Source of the DNA: an uncultured Dehalococcoidia bacterium
GTDB taxonomy: Bacteria; Chloroflexota; Dehalococcoidia; Lucifugimonadales; UBA1123
Direction: 5' to 3'
Assembly: GCA_958296105.1 (NCBI GenBank)
Contig: OY282441.1
Span: 2,439,800 to 2,503,799, forward strand
Length of the DNA: 64,000 nt
The position numbers were made by a program, and so were the translations under genes. The notes under the pieces are model-generated. The model saw nothing but the letters and a program-made list of their open reading frames with translations, had not been told where the DNA came from and made no database searches. Positions 18,217 through 26,782 of this stretch are shown piece by piece. Positions within the stretch are counted from its first letter, which is position 1; every line of letters starts with the position of its first letter.

Positions 18217-18651
18217 ATGATCAGCGTAAAACGACATGTCGCAGAAGACGCCCCGCCTAACGCGGAGTCCATCGCGCTCGCTAGGCTGCTGGAGCGCCAC
18301 AAGCGGGAGTACGATTTCTACCTAGAGCGCGCCAAAGCCGACGACATCCAAGACCCGAAAGACCTGCCAGCCTTTCCCAAGAAACTCGTCGGTTTCTCCC
18401 TCGCGGAGTACATACAGGCAGCTCTGGAGCTGGCTGTATACGAACGCGACGAGGATAGCGGAGTAATCGCCAGCGTTCCGGGAATACAGGGGGCTTTCAC
18501 CCAAGGCGAAAGCTACGAAGAGGCGCGGGAAAACCTCAAAGACGCCATAGAAGGCAACGTCATGATGGATCTGCAAATGGGCTGGCCTATACACGAAATC
18601 CCAGAGGTGAAGATCGAAGTTGCCGAGATTAGCTCCCCTCCCGTCGCGTGA
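18217..18651 (+). CDS. hicB: HicB-family antitoxin, copy 1, with long N-terminal extension
   Basis: A 144-residue antitoxin. The HicB fold is in the C-terminal half: VYERDEDSGVIASVPGIQGA, then GESYEEARENLKDAIEG. The first 65 residues (ESIALARLLERHKREYDFYL, DDIQDPKDLP) are an extension absent from most HicB proteins, and may be its DNA-binding or oligomerisation part. It would neutralise the HicA toxin and repress its own transcription. It starts 12 bases after the restriction gene and overlaps hicA by 32 bases. Bases 18250-18367 are nearly identical to copy 2, while the middle is diverged. Confidence 0.85.
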   Translation: MISVKRHVAEDAPPNAESIALARLLERHKREYDFYLERAKADDIQDPKDLPAFPKKLVGFSLAEYIQAALELAVYERDEDSGVIASVPGIQGAFTQGESYEEARENLKDAIEGNVMMDLQMGWPIHEIPEVKIEVAEISSPPVA

Positions 18652-18844
18652 GGTCATACGCCGCCTTCGCGCGCTGGGATTCGTAGGACCCCAGCCAGGG
18701 GGACAGCATATGAATATGTTTCATCCGCTAACCGGCCTGAAAATTCCAGTTCCCACACACGGCGGCAGGGACATCAAAGTAGGACTGATCAGAAAGATGA
18801 TAAGAGACTTGGGCATATCCAGAGAAGAATGGAATTCACTCTAG
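18620..18844 (+). CDS. hicA: HicA-family mRNA interferase toxin, copy 1
   Basis: A 74-residue HicA: MPRLAPLPSREVIRRLRALGF, the active-site His in GGQHMNMFHP, then PTHGGRDIKVGLIRKMIRDLG and ISREEW. This double-stranded-RNA-binding-like fold cleaves mRNA. The start is TTG at 18620 inside hicB, with GAGGTGAAG upstream; homologues beginning MPRLAP support it. The last bases and the next 33 form part of an exact 67-bp repeat shared with copy 2. Confidence 0.85.
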   Translation: MPRLAPLPSREVIRRLRALGFVGPQPGGQHMNMFHPLTGLKIPVPTHGGRDIKVGLIRKMIRDLGISREEWNSL

Positions 18845-18877
18845 CTCCGGCGAACAGGCAAGGATGGGATAGGCGCA
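18811..18877 (+). repeat. 67-bp direct repeat, copy 1 (hicA 3' end plus atpG-type leader)
   Basis: Identical base for base to 19703-19769. It begins GGGCATATCCAGAGAAG and ends GGGATAGGCGCA. Copy 2 carries the ribosome-binding site of atpG, so copy 1 is a displaced leader now joined to the restriction-gene fragment. Confidence 0.95.
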
Positions 18878-19074
18878 CTTTGTCGGGTACGAATGTGACT
18901 CAACTCGATCAGTACGGCATTCTATGGACGGAATTGCAAACATATAACGGTTTCTTGCGTTTTCAGGACACACTGAACGAACTTGGCATTCCGTGTGCGC
19001 AACTTGATAGGGAAGCGGATCATACAGATCGGATCGAAAGCGCAATTCAATCCTCGCTCGACCTTTTGGTTTGA
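18878..19074 (+). pseudogene. 3' fragment of a CfrBI-family restriction endonuclease gene
   Basis: The frame ending at 19074 encodes LSGTNVTQLDQYGILWTELQ and onward, matching residues 242-302 of the intact enzyme at 17296-18204 with 38 of 61 identical positions by my count. The upstream 240 residues, including the catalytic region, are absent. An open frame from 18829 runs through the hicA end and the repeated leader into this fragment, but it has no proper start. At 62% identity it is not a fresh copy of the neighbouring gene: it came from a different allele or is old. Confidence 0.85.
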
Positions 19075-19108
19075 TACCGCCCGCCCATACCCATTAGGAT
19101 AGTAAACC

Positions 19109-19543
19109 ATGACCGCATCCACACAGCATACCCGAGCGCAAGCCCCGCCGAACGCGGAGTCCGTCGCGCTCGCTAGGCTGCTGGAGCGCCACAAGCGAGA
19201 GTACGATTTCTACCTAGAGCGCGCCAAAGCCGACGACATCCAAGACCCGAAAGACCTGCCCGCCTTCCCCCAAAAGCTAATCTCGTTCTCCATGACGGAC
19301 TACGTAAACGCCGCGCTCGAAATCGCGGAGTACGAACGCGAAGAAGACGGTTCGATAACCGCCACCGTCCCCGAGCTGGAAGAAGCCTACACCTGCGGCT
19401 ATACCTACGAGGATGCGCGAATCTACCTGATGGACGTAATAGAAGGCAACATAATCATGGACTTGCAATTGGGACGCCCCATTCAGCAAATTTCCGGCGT
19501 GAAGATGAGCGTTGACGAGATTAGCTCCCCTCCCGTCGCGTGA
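19109..19543 (+). CDS. hicB: HicB-family antitoxin, copy 2
   Basis: A 144-residue protein the same length as copy 1 and exactly 892 bases downstream. The N-terminal block (ESVALARLLERHKREYDFYL through DPKDLPAFP) is almost identical to copy 1. The HicB domain (EREEDGSITATVPELEEAYT, YTYEDARIYLMDVIEG) is diverged, and the last nine codons are identical again. This mosaic suggests exchange of the toxin-binding core between conserved flanks. The ATG follows a weak GGATAG. Confidence 0.85.
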   Translation: MTASTQHTRAQAPPNAESVALARLLERHKREYDFYLERAKADDIQDPKDLPAFPQKLISFSMTDYVNAALEIAEYEREEDGSITATVPELEEAYTCGYTYEDARIYLMDVIEGNIIMDLQLGRPIQQISGVKMSVDEISSPPVA

Positions 19544-19736
19544 AATCATACGCAAAATCCAGGCGATGGGTTACGAGCGTCCGTATTCCGGAGGAAAGCA
19601 CATGCGTATGCGTCACCCACTAACAAGTCAGTCGATACGGTTTCCGACGCACGGCGGCAGGGACGTCGGGGTCGGAGTAATTAGAGCGATAGTAAGGCAA
19701 ATGGGCATATCCAGAGAAGAATGGAATTCACTCTAG
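19512..19736 (+). CDS. hicA: HicA-family mRNA interferase toxin, copy 2
   Basis: A 74-residue HicA with MTRLAPLPSREIIRKIQAMG, the His in GGKHMRMRHP, PTHGGRDVGVGVIRAIVRQMG and the same C-terminus GISREEWNSL as copy 1. The TTG start overlaps hicB copy 2 by 32 bases. The gene ends 34 bases before atpG, and the 67-bp exact repeat at 19703-19769 covers its 3' end plus the atpG leader. Confidence 0.85.
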   Translation: MTRLAPLPSREIIRKIQAMGYERPYSGGKHMRMRHPLTSQSIRFPTHGGRDVGVGVIRAIVRQMGISREEWNSL

Positions 19737-19769
19737 CTCCGGCGAACAGGCAAGGATGGGATAGGCGCA
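19703..19769 (+). repeat. 67-bp direct repeat, copy 2 (native atpG leader)
   Basis: Exact copy of 18811-18877. It includes AAGGATGGGA as the atpG ribosome-binding site; atpG starts at 19771, one base after the repeat. Confidence 0.95.
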
Positions 19770-19770
19770 G

Positions 19771-20637
19771 ATGGCAGCAAGCGTAAGACAGCTCAGACGG
19801 CGCATCCGAAGCGTCGAGAACACCGCCAAGATCACCAACGCGATGTCCATGATAGCCGCGTCCAAGATGCGCCGCGCGCAGGAAGCCGCGCTCTCCAGCC
19901 GCCCGTACTCCGACAGACTTCACGACCTGCTCGCCGACCTCGCCGCACAGCCCAAAGAGGACGAGGACAACGTTCACCCACTCCTCGACTCGCGCGAGAT
20001 CGAGCGCGTGGAGATGATTCTCATAACCCCCGACCGCGGCCTCACCGGCGGCCTCAACTCCAACATCAACCGCGCCGCCGGCCAGTTCGTATCCCCATAC
20101 GGCGACAGCGCCCGCGTCATAGCGGTGGGCAGGAAGGGGCGCGATTTTATGATCCGCTACGGCCAGAACGTCCGCGCCGTGTTCACCGACATCAGCGACC
20201 GCCCCTCCATCACGGACGTCACCCCCGTTGCCAGGCTCGCCATGGACTCCTACGCCAACCGCGAGGTGGACGCCGTTTACATCGCATACGCCAGATTCGT
20301 CAACACCACCCTTCAGCAGGCGACCATAGACCAGCTCCTGCCCGTCCAGCCCGCCGAGCTGAGACCGCAGGAGCAGGTCGGCTACATATACGAGCCAGAC
20401 CATATGCAGGTGCTGTCCGACCTCCTGCCGCGCTACGTGGAGATGCAGATATTCCACGCGCTCCTAGAAGGCATCGCAAGCGAGCAGTCCGCCAGAATGG
20501 TCGCCATGAGAAGCGCCACCGACAACGCCAACGCCATGGTCGAAGACCTGACGCTGGTGATGAACAAGGCGCGTCAAGAGTCCATCACCACCGAGCTGCT
20601 CGACATCATCGGAGGCGCCGCCGCCGTGGGAGCATGA
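19771..20637 (+). CDS. atpG: F1Fo ATP synthase subunit gamma
   Basis: A 288-residue central rotor shaft. The N-terminal RRRIRSVENTAKITNAMSMI and the C-terminal region SARMVAMRSATDNANAM are the conserved coiled-coil ends of gamma. LITPDRGLTGGLNSNI is also typical. It is cut off from atpA by about 4 kb of restriction-modification and toxin-antitoxin genes on the same strand, so its transcription must read through them or use an internal promoter that I could not identify. Confidence 0.95.
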   Translation: MAASVRQLRRRIRSVENTAKITNAMSMIAASKMRRAQEAALSSRPYSDRLHDLLADLAAQPKEDEDNVHPLLDSREIERVEMILITPDRGLTGGLNSNINRAAGQFVSPYGDSARVIAVGRKGRDFMIRYGQNVRAVFTDISDRPSITDVTPVARLAMDSYANREVDAVYIAYARFVNTTLQQATIDQLLPVQPAELRPQEQVGYIYEPDHMQVLSDLLPRYVEMQIFHALLEGIASEQSARMVAMRSATDNANAMVEDLTLVMNKARQESITTELLDIIGGAAAVGA

Positions 20638-20689
20638 GCCAACATCGAATCCCCTCAGTAGAGACACGAATTACCTGCCGCCGTAGAAG

Positions 20690-20815
20690 CATAAGCTACC
20701 ATTGGATCCCCTCTCCCTCGAAGGGAGAGGGTTAGGGTGAGGGTGACCCCTCCCAACCCATTCCAGCATCGAATCCCCTCTCGCTCGATGGGTGAGAGTG
20801 AAAACCCAAAATCCT
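20690..20815. repeat. Palindromic repeats between atpG and atpD
   Basis: The gap holds CCCCTCTCCCTCGAAGGGAG and continuing AGGG (about 20707-20731), followed by a GGGTGAGGGTGA tail, then a second, looser copy (CCCTCTCGCTCGATGGGTGAG) near 20777. No gene is seen. Confidence 0.8.
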
Positions 20816-20817
20816 GA

Positions 20818-22233
<1,416 letters not shown>

Positions 22234-22320
22234 GAGCAGCCATAGCCCCCTCTCTCGTCGAGAGAGGGGAGGACCGCTGACCACCAGCCAGCCACTAGCA
22301 CTAGCCCCAGAGACCCGAAC
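22234..22320. repeat. Short palindromic element between atpD and atpC
   Basis: CCCCTCTCTCGTCGAGAGAG continuing GGG (about 22247-22269) is a near-perfect inverted repeat of the same family seen elsewhere in the operon. Confidence 0.7.
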
Positions 22321-22758
22321 ATGGCAGATATGAGACTCGAAATCGTAACCGCCGAGCGCGTAGTCTACTCCGAAGACGTGAGCGTTCTCGTCGCCCCCGG
22401 CGACGCGGGCGAGCTTGGCATCCTCCCGAACCACGCGCCGCTGCTGACCACGCTCGCCCCCGGCGAGATGCGGGTGACCAAGGACGGCGAAGAGACCTAT
22501 ATGGCCGTCAGCGGCGGCTTCTTGGAGGTGATCGGCAACAAAGTGACCATCCTGGCCGACACCGCCGAGCAGGCCGACGAGATAGACGAAGCGCGCGCCG
22601 AATCCGCCCTCGAACGAGCGCGGGAGCGAGTCGAATCCGCCTCCTCCGACATGGACTTGGAACGCGCTCTAGCCTCCATGCGCCGCTCCGCCGCCAGACT
22701 CGGAGTCGCCCGCCGCCGCCGTCGTCGATCCCCCAGACCAGACCGGCCAGCCGGCTGA
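22321..22758 (+). CDS. atpC: F1Fo ATP synthase subunit epsilon
   Basis: A 145-residue subunit with the N-terminal beta-sandwich (LEIVTAERVVYSEDVSVLVA, ELGILPNHAPLLTTL) and a C-terminal helical pair that can inhibit rotation. It ends with an unusual Arg-rich tail, ARRRRRRSPRPDRPAG. It closes the operon and is convergent with rex. Confidence 0.93.
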   Translation: MADMRLEIVTAERVVYSEDVSVLVAPGDAGELGILPNHAPLLTTLAPGEMRVTKDGEETYMAVSGGFLEVIGNKVTILADTAEQADEIDEARAESALERARERVESASSDMDLERALASMRRSAARLGVARRRRRRSPRPDRPAG

Positions 22759-22943
22759 GCGCTCGCCTCTGCGAGCTAGTTCTCCCGTTCGCGGGCGAAA
22801 CGATTGGGAGAGCGCATTGAATACGCCTCGCCCTCCGACTTGCGGGAGAGCGCGAAGGCGGCTGGCCCGAAGATGACGACCGCTACCGCTTCATAAGCCG
22901 CACACGATACGGCTGCGCGCGAAGCCCGCCGCCCTTGCAGCCC
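22759..22943. terminator. Structured gap between convergent atpC and rex
   Basis: The 185 bases hold small perfect hairpins, GCTCGC-CTCT-GCGAGC (from about 22761) and CCCG-TTCG-CGGG (22784-22795) inside a larger CTCCC...GGGAG pairing. There is no T-run, so a terminator role is only likely by position. Confidence 0.35.
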
Positions 22944-23579
22944 CTATCTCTCGTTCTTCAGATAGAACGTCATAGACTGAAGCGAAAGCACCGGGTCTAT
23001 GTTCCTGACCACCACCCCCCTGGGCACGTATGGCGCTACGGGCGCGTAGTTCAGTATCCCCTTGATGCCGCTCTCGACCAGCCTGTCGATAACCGTCTGG
23101 GCTTGCGCCGCCGGCACTGCCACTATGCCGATGGACACGCCCACCTCGTTGACCACGTAAGGCAGGTGGCTCATGGGACGCACAGCCAGATCGCCCACCG
23201 CCGTTCCAACTTGGTTCTCCGAGCTGTCGAACGCCGCCACGATCGTGAACCCCTCCGGCGCGAACCCAGTGTAGTTGATGATCGCTCGGCCCAGCCGCCC
23301 GACTCCCACCAGACACGCCCGCCACTCGCCCGTGAGTCCCAATATCTCCCGAAGCTCTTCGAGCAAGAACTGGATGCTGTATCCGCGCCCCTGCTTGCCG
23401 AACCTGCCGAAGTAGCTCAGATCCTTCCGTATCTGCGCTGGGGTCATTTGCAGCCGTTCCCCCAGCTGCTGCGAGCTGACCACGTTCATACCCTCTCGCT
23501 CCAGCTGAGTCAGCGCGCGCACGTACAGCGGAAGTCGCAGCACCACCACCTCGGGAACTTCGGGTTGCATCACGTTCAT
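22944..23579 (-). CDS. rex: Redox-sensing transcriptional repressor Rex
   Basis: A 211-residue NADH/NAD+-responsive repressor. The N-terminal winged helix contains SSQQLGERLQMTPAQIRKDL and FGRFGKQGRGY, the DNA-recognition part of Rex. The Rossmann half has LVGVGRLGRAI and the domain-swap C-terminal helix (LSLQSMTFYLKNER). The ATG at 23579 is preferred over the longer open frame to 23684, since that would run through the promoter. A Rex-type operator overlaps its own -35 box. The neighbouring ATP synthase and citrate synthase operons are plausible targets. Confidence 0.93.
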   Translation of the reverse strand: MNVMQPEVPEVVVLRLPLYVRALTQLEREGMNVVSSQQLGERLQMTPAQIRKDLSYFGRFGKQGRGYSIQFLLEELREILGLTGEWRACLVGVGRLGRAIINYTGFAPEGFTIVAAFDSSENQVGTAVGDLAVRPMSHLPYVVNEVGVSIGIVAVPAAQAQTVIDRLVESGIKGILNYAPVAPYVPRGVVVRNIDPVLSLQSMTFYLKNER

Positions 23580-23652
23580 CTGGGCATCCGACCTTTCAAC
23601 CAGAACACGCCTTCTTCCGTGAGGGCGTGAGGGGAGAGCGGGGGCTTCACAC

Positions 23653-23695
23653 AGTATACCGCTTTGCCGGGCAATTGTGAACAATGTAACACAAT
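23653..23695 (-). promoter_or_regulatory. rex promoter with overlapping Rex operator
   Basis: On the minus strand TTCACA (23681-23676) and TATACT (23658-23653) are 17 bases apart. The plus-strand sequence at 23675-23694 is TTGTGAACAATGTAACACAA, an inverted repeat TTGTG-N10-CACAA (extending to ATTGTG...CACAAT) close to the known Rex consensus TTGTGAA-N4-TTCACAA. It covers the -35 box, so Rex binding would block the promoter. Confidence 0.75.
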
Positions 23696-23792
23696 GCCTA
23701 GTCTCTCCCGCCTATGCCGGACATGCGCCTGCCCAGCGCGATAATTCCTGAAACCCCAATCATGTATCACAGCCGCAGATGATCGAGATTTC

Positions 23793-23821
23793 TTGACACC
23801 ATAAATGCCCGATGCTAGAAT
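23793..23821 (+). promoter_or_regulatory. Sigma-70 promoter of the citrate synthase gene
   Basis: TTGACA (23793-23798) and TAGAAT (23816-23821) are separated by 17 bases, a near-consensus promoter 123 bases before the start codon. Confidence 0.8.
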
Positions 23822-23828
23822 TTGCGTG

Positions 23829-23943
23829 CTTTTTCGGGGTGGCACAGGATGAGGAAACCCAATCCTGCGCCCGTCATGGTAGCCACTCGTGGCGTGCATC
23901 AGCCCCTTAGACAGCAGTTCCAAAGGGCTTGGGAGGATACGAT
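23829..23943 (+). promoter_or_regulatory. Structured 5' leader of the citrate synthase mRNA
   Basis: The roughly 115-base untranslated leader can form three hairpins: GGC-CAGGAT/ATCCTG-GCC (about 23840-23872), GCCA-CTCG-TGGC (about 23882-23893), and AGCCCCTT...AAGGGCTT (about 23901-23930), the last ending just before the GGGAGG ribosome-binding site. I match it to no known riboswitch. Confidence 0.4.
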
Positions 23944-25083
23944 ATGACGGAACAGAGGGTCCAGCTTCATCGCGGCCTTCGGGAAGTGTACATAGACAGG
24001 ACCCGTTCCAGCTTCATTGACGGCGACATCGGCAAACTGCTGTATCGCGGATACGACATCCACGATCTCGCCGAAAAGTCCAACTTCGAAGAGACCGCCT
24101 ATCTGGTGATGAACGGCGCTCTGCCGACGCAGGCTCAGCTCGACGCCTTCGACGCCGAGCTGAAAGCCAGCCGCGCCCTTCCCGGTGAAATCCTAGACGT
24201 CATCCGACTGACCCGCAGCTCCCACCCGATGGACGTGTTGCGCACTGCGGTTTCGGCCCTCTCCGCATACGACCCCGAAACCGAAGACAACTCAGTCGAA
24301 GCCACGCTGCGAAAGGGCATTCGCCTCACCGCGCAGGCCCCCACGATAGTCGCTGCTCACGCCCGCATCAGGGACGGCAGCGAGGCGCTCGACCCCGACC
24401 CCAGCCTCGATCACGCCGCCAACTTCCTGTACATGCTCTTCGGTGAGAAGCCCAGCGAGGAAGACGCCTCGCTCATAGACAAGGATTTCGTTCTCCACGC
24501 CGAGCATGGCATCAACGCATCCGCTTTCGGCGCGCGCGTCGCTGCCTCCACCCAGGCCGATCTGCACTGCGCCGTCACCACCGGCATATCCGTCCTCAAA
24601 GGCCCGTCGCACGGCGGCGCGGCCGAAGAGGTGATGAAGATGACCCAGGAGATCGGCACTGAGGAGAACGCCGAGAACTACGTCCGCGAGCGCCTGCGCT
24701 CCGGAGGACGAATCATGGGCTTCGGACACCGCGTTTACAAGGCGCTCGACCCCAGATCCGTGCATCTTCAGGACGACGCCAGAGAACTCGGCGAGCGCAA
24801 GGGCGAACCCAAGTGGTTCCAGATACTCCAATCCGTCATCGAGGTCATGGAACCGTACAGACGGCGCGGCATCTACCAGAACGTCGACTTCTTCTCGGGA
24901 GCCATCTACTACCTGCTCGACATCCCAGACGACCTGTTCATCTCCATATTCGCCATGGGCCGCGTGCCGGGATGGACCGCGCAGGTCATCGAGCAGTTCC
25001 AGAACAACATCCTCCTCAGACCCAGGCTCCTCTACACCGGCCCCATGGACGTCGAATACGTCCCGATAGAACAGCGAGGATAG
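23944..25083 (+). CDS. gltA: Citrate synthase (citrate/2-methylcitrate synthase family)
   Basis: A 379-residue enzyme condensing oxaloacetate with acetyl-CoA. The catalytic His, His and Asp are visible in HAEHGINAS, GFGHRVYK and QNVDFFSG. The protein is of the short (about 380-residue) Gram-positive/archaeal type rather than the long NADH-regulated type. The ATG at 23944 is chosen because GGGAGG lies 7-12 bases upstream. Propionyl-CoA use (2-methylcitrate synthase) cannot be excluded from sequence. Confidence 0.93.
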   Translation: MTEQRVQLHRGLREVYIDRTRSSFIDGDIGKLLYRGYDIHDLAEKSNFEETAYLVMNGALPTQAQLDAFDAELKASRALPGEILDVIRLTRSSHPMDVLRTAVSALSAYDPETEDNSVEATLRKGIRLTAQAPTIVAAHARIRDGSEALDPDPSLDHAANFLYMLFGEKPSEEDASLIDKDFVLHAEHGINASAFGARVAASTQADLHCAVTTGISVLKGPSHGGAAEEVMKMTQEIGTEENAENYVRERLRSGGRIMGFGHRVYKALDPRSVHLQDDARELGERKGEPKWFQILQSVIEVMEPYRRRGIYQNVDFFSGAIYYLLDIPDDLFISIFAMGRVPGWTAQVIEQFQNNILLRPRLLYTGPMDVEYVPIEQRG

Positions 25084-25128
25084 CCTGCGCGCGTCATCGA
25101 GTCAGCCGTAACCCGGAAGGACTGCCAA

Positions 25129-25332
25129 TTGAGCGACGAGACAGCAGCGGAAACCGATTGCATGCACCACTGGGTGATCGACCAGCCCAACGGACCCACC
25201 AGCATGGGGACCTGTAAGATATGCGGCCTCTCTCAGGAGTTCAAGAACTCCATCCAAGGCTCCGGCTGGGACAGGGACGGCAGCAGAAGAAGAGCCGCCC
25301 GACAGCGCCAGCAGCAGCAACGCCGAGCCTGA
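25129..25332 (+). CDS. Small zinc-ribbon-like protein of unknown function
   Basis: A 67-residue product from a TTG start with GGAAGGA upstream. It has DCMHHWVIDQPNGPTSMGTC followed by KICG, so Cys-x-His-His and CxxC could bind zinc, and ends with a Gln/Arg-rich tail. Similar small proteins with a PNGPTS-type core occur in Actinobacteria and Chloroflexota as far as I recall; their role is unknown. It probably shares the citrate synthase transcript. Confidence 0.7.
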   Translation: MSDETAAETDCMHHWVIDQPNGPTSMGTCKICGLSQEFKNSIQGSGWDRDGSRRRAARQRQQQQRRA

Positions 25333-25455
25333 CCACACCAGCCGTTCCTCATACCCACCACTCCGAAAACGGATCTGCGTTCTTGGGAGCGCGGCGGTCA
25401 CACCCGCATCTCGTCATGCTAGGTACTCTGCGTGACACCTGAAAGAAGGCGTATG

Positions 25456-25497
25456 GGCAGTGGAGCCGGCTGTAAGCTCACAACTCCACCGCCTTTT
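25456..25497 (+). terminator. Intrinsic terminator after the citrate synthase operon
   Basis: GGC(A)GTGGAG pairs with CTCCAC(C)GCC around an inner GAGC/GCTC stem, and TTTT follows directly. Confidence 0.6.
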
Positions 25498-25567
25498 GGA
25501 CCTGCTTTCGAGTGTCCGAGCAGCTGTGTCGGCATACGCGATTCTTCGTCACTCAGACGGCGCTTAG

Positions 25568-26782
25568 ATGCTGGAGAAGACTGATCCGTTCACCGTCGGC
25601 CTCGCGGGGATATCCTCGCAGACCGAAGCCGAGCGCGAAATCCGTAGCCGAATAGCCGCCGAAGGGCGCATCCCGTTCATCGAATTCATGCGCCTCGCCC
25701 TCTACCACCCGGACGGCTACTACGCCCGCCACAGTCGTATCGGCGCGCGCGGCGACTACTTCACCAGCCCCGCGGCTCACCCCGCTTTCGGAGCGCTGAT
25801 CGCCGTCCAGCTAGAAGCCATGTGGCGCTCGCTAGGACGCCCCCGCCCGTTCTGGGCGGTGGAGGCAGGCGCGGGCGATGGCGTCCTCGCCGCCGATGTC
25901 CTAGCCTTTTGCGATACCCAGCTGCCCGAGCTCCGCCAGTCGCTGCGATACCTAGCCATCGACCGATCCCCGCAGCCCGCAGCCCGCGGCGCCGCCTCGT
26001 CGATCCGCGCGAGCGCGATCCCCCTGTCCGGCGTCATCGGCTGCATCCTCTCCAACGAGCTGCTGGACGCCTTCCCCGTCCACCGATTCCGAATAGCGCG
26101 CGGACGTCCAGCCGAAATCTACGTGTCGCTCGACGAAGACGGAACGTTCGCCGAAACCCTCGGTCCACCATCCGCCGCCGCGCTTCGTCACGCGCTGGAC
26201 AGTCTGCCCCCCGGGCTTCCCGACGGATTTCAAGGGGAATTCAGCCCCGACCTGCGCCGCTGGATCGCGTCCGCATCCAACGCCCTGAGTCGCGGCTACG
26301 TCCTGACCATCGACTACGGCGGCGAGGCACAAGACCTGTACACCCCGCGCAGGTCGGGCGGCACGCTCCAGACCCACTATCGCCACACCGCCGGCGGCAG
26401 CCCGTACCAGCGAATCGGCAGGCAGGACATAACCGCCCACGTAAACTTCACCGCACTGGTCGAGGACGGAAGGCGCGCTGGACTGCGGCCCATATTCCTC
26501 ACCACTCAGGCAGAGTTCCTGGCATCGCTCGGATTTGGTCGCATGGAAGAGTCCATCATGGCGGCGGACATCGACAGGCGCGCCAAGACCGCCAGCCTGC
26601 GCTCCATGCGCCTACTCACTCAGCCCCGCGGACTCGGCGGCTTTCGCGTCCTCGTGCAGGACAGGAACACAGGCATCACCTCGTCCTCGCGCATCGTCCC
26701 CAGCTCGGAGGCAGCGTCTGGCGTCGCCGCCCCGATGCAGGACACCGAGCGCCTGCCTGCGTTTGGATCCCCTCACTCCTGA
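25568..26782 (+). CDS. MidA/NDUFAF7-like SAM-dependent methyltransferase (DUF185)
   Basis: A 404-residue methyltransferase. The N-terminal FIEFMRLALYHPDGYYAR and GARGDYFTSPAAHPAFG, then the SAM motif VEAGAGDGVLAADV, are diagnostic of the MidA/NDUFAF7 family; the mitochondrial member dimethylates an Arg in complex I. The ILSNELLDAFPVHRF motif follows. The C-terminal 40 residues (from about NTGITSSSRIVPSS) are low in conservation. The gene converges with trmI and overlaps it by ten bases. Confidence 0.88.
   Translation: MLEKTDPFTVGLAGISSQTEAEREIRSRIAAEGRIPFIEFMRLALYHPDGYYARHSRIGARGDYFTSPAAHPAFGALIAVQLEAMWRSLGRPRPFWAVEAGAGDGVLAADVLAFCDTQLPELRQSLRYLAIDRSPQPAARGAASSIRASAIPLSGVIGCILSNELLDAFPVHRFRIARGRPAEIYVSLDEDGTFAETLGPPSAAALRHALDSLPPGLPDGFQGEFSPDLRRWIASASNALSRGYVLTIDYGGEAQDLYTPRRSGGTLQTHYRHTAGGSPYQRIGRQDITAHVNFTALVEDGRRAGLRPIFLTTQAEFLASLGFGRMEESIMAADIDRRAKTASLRSMRLLTQPRGLGGFRVLVQDRNTGITSSSRIVPSSEAASGVAAPMQDTERLPAFGSPHS

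Noticed and set aside
18829-19074. 81-residue ORF as a gene
   Set aside because: It starts inside hicA and only becomes recognisable as a restriction-enzyme fragment after the repeated leader.
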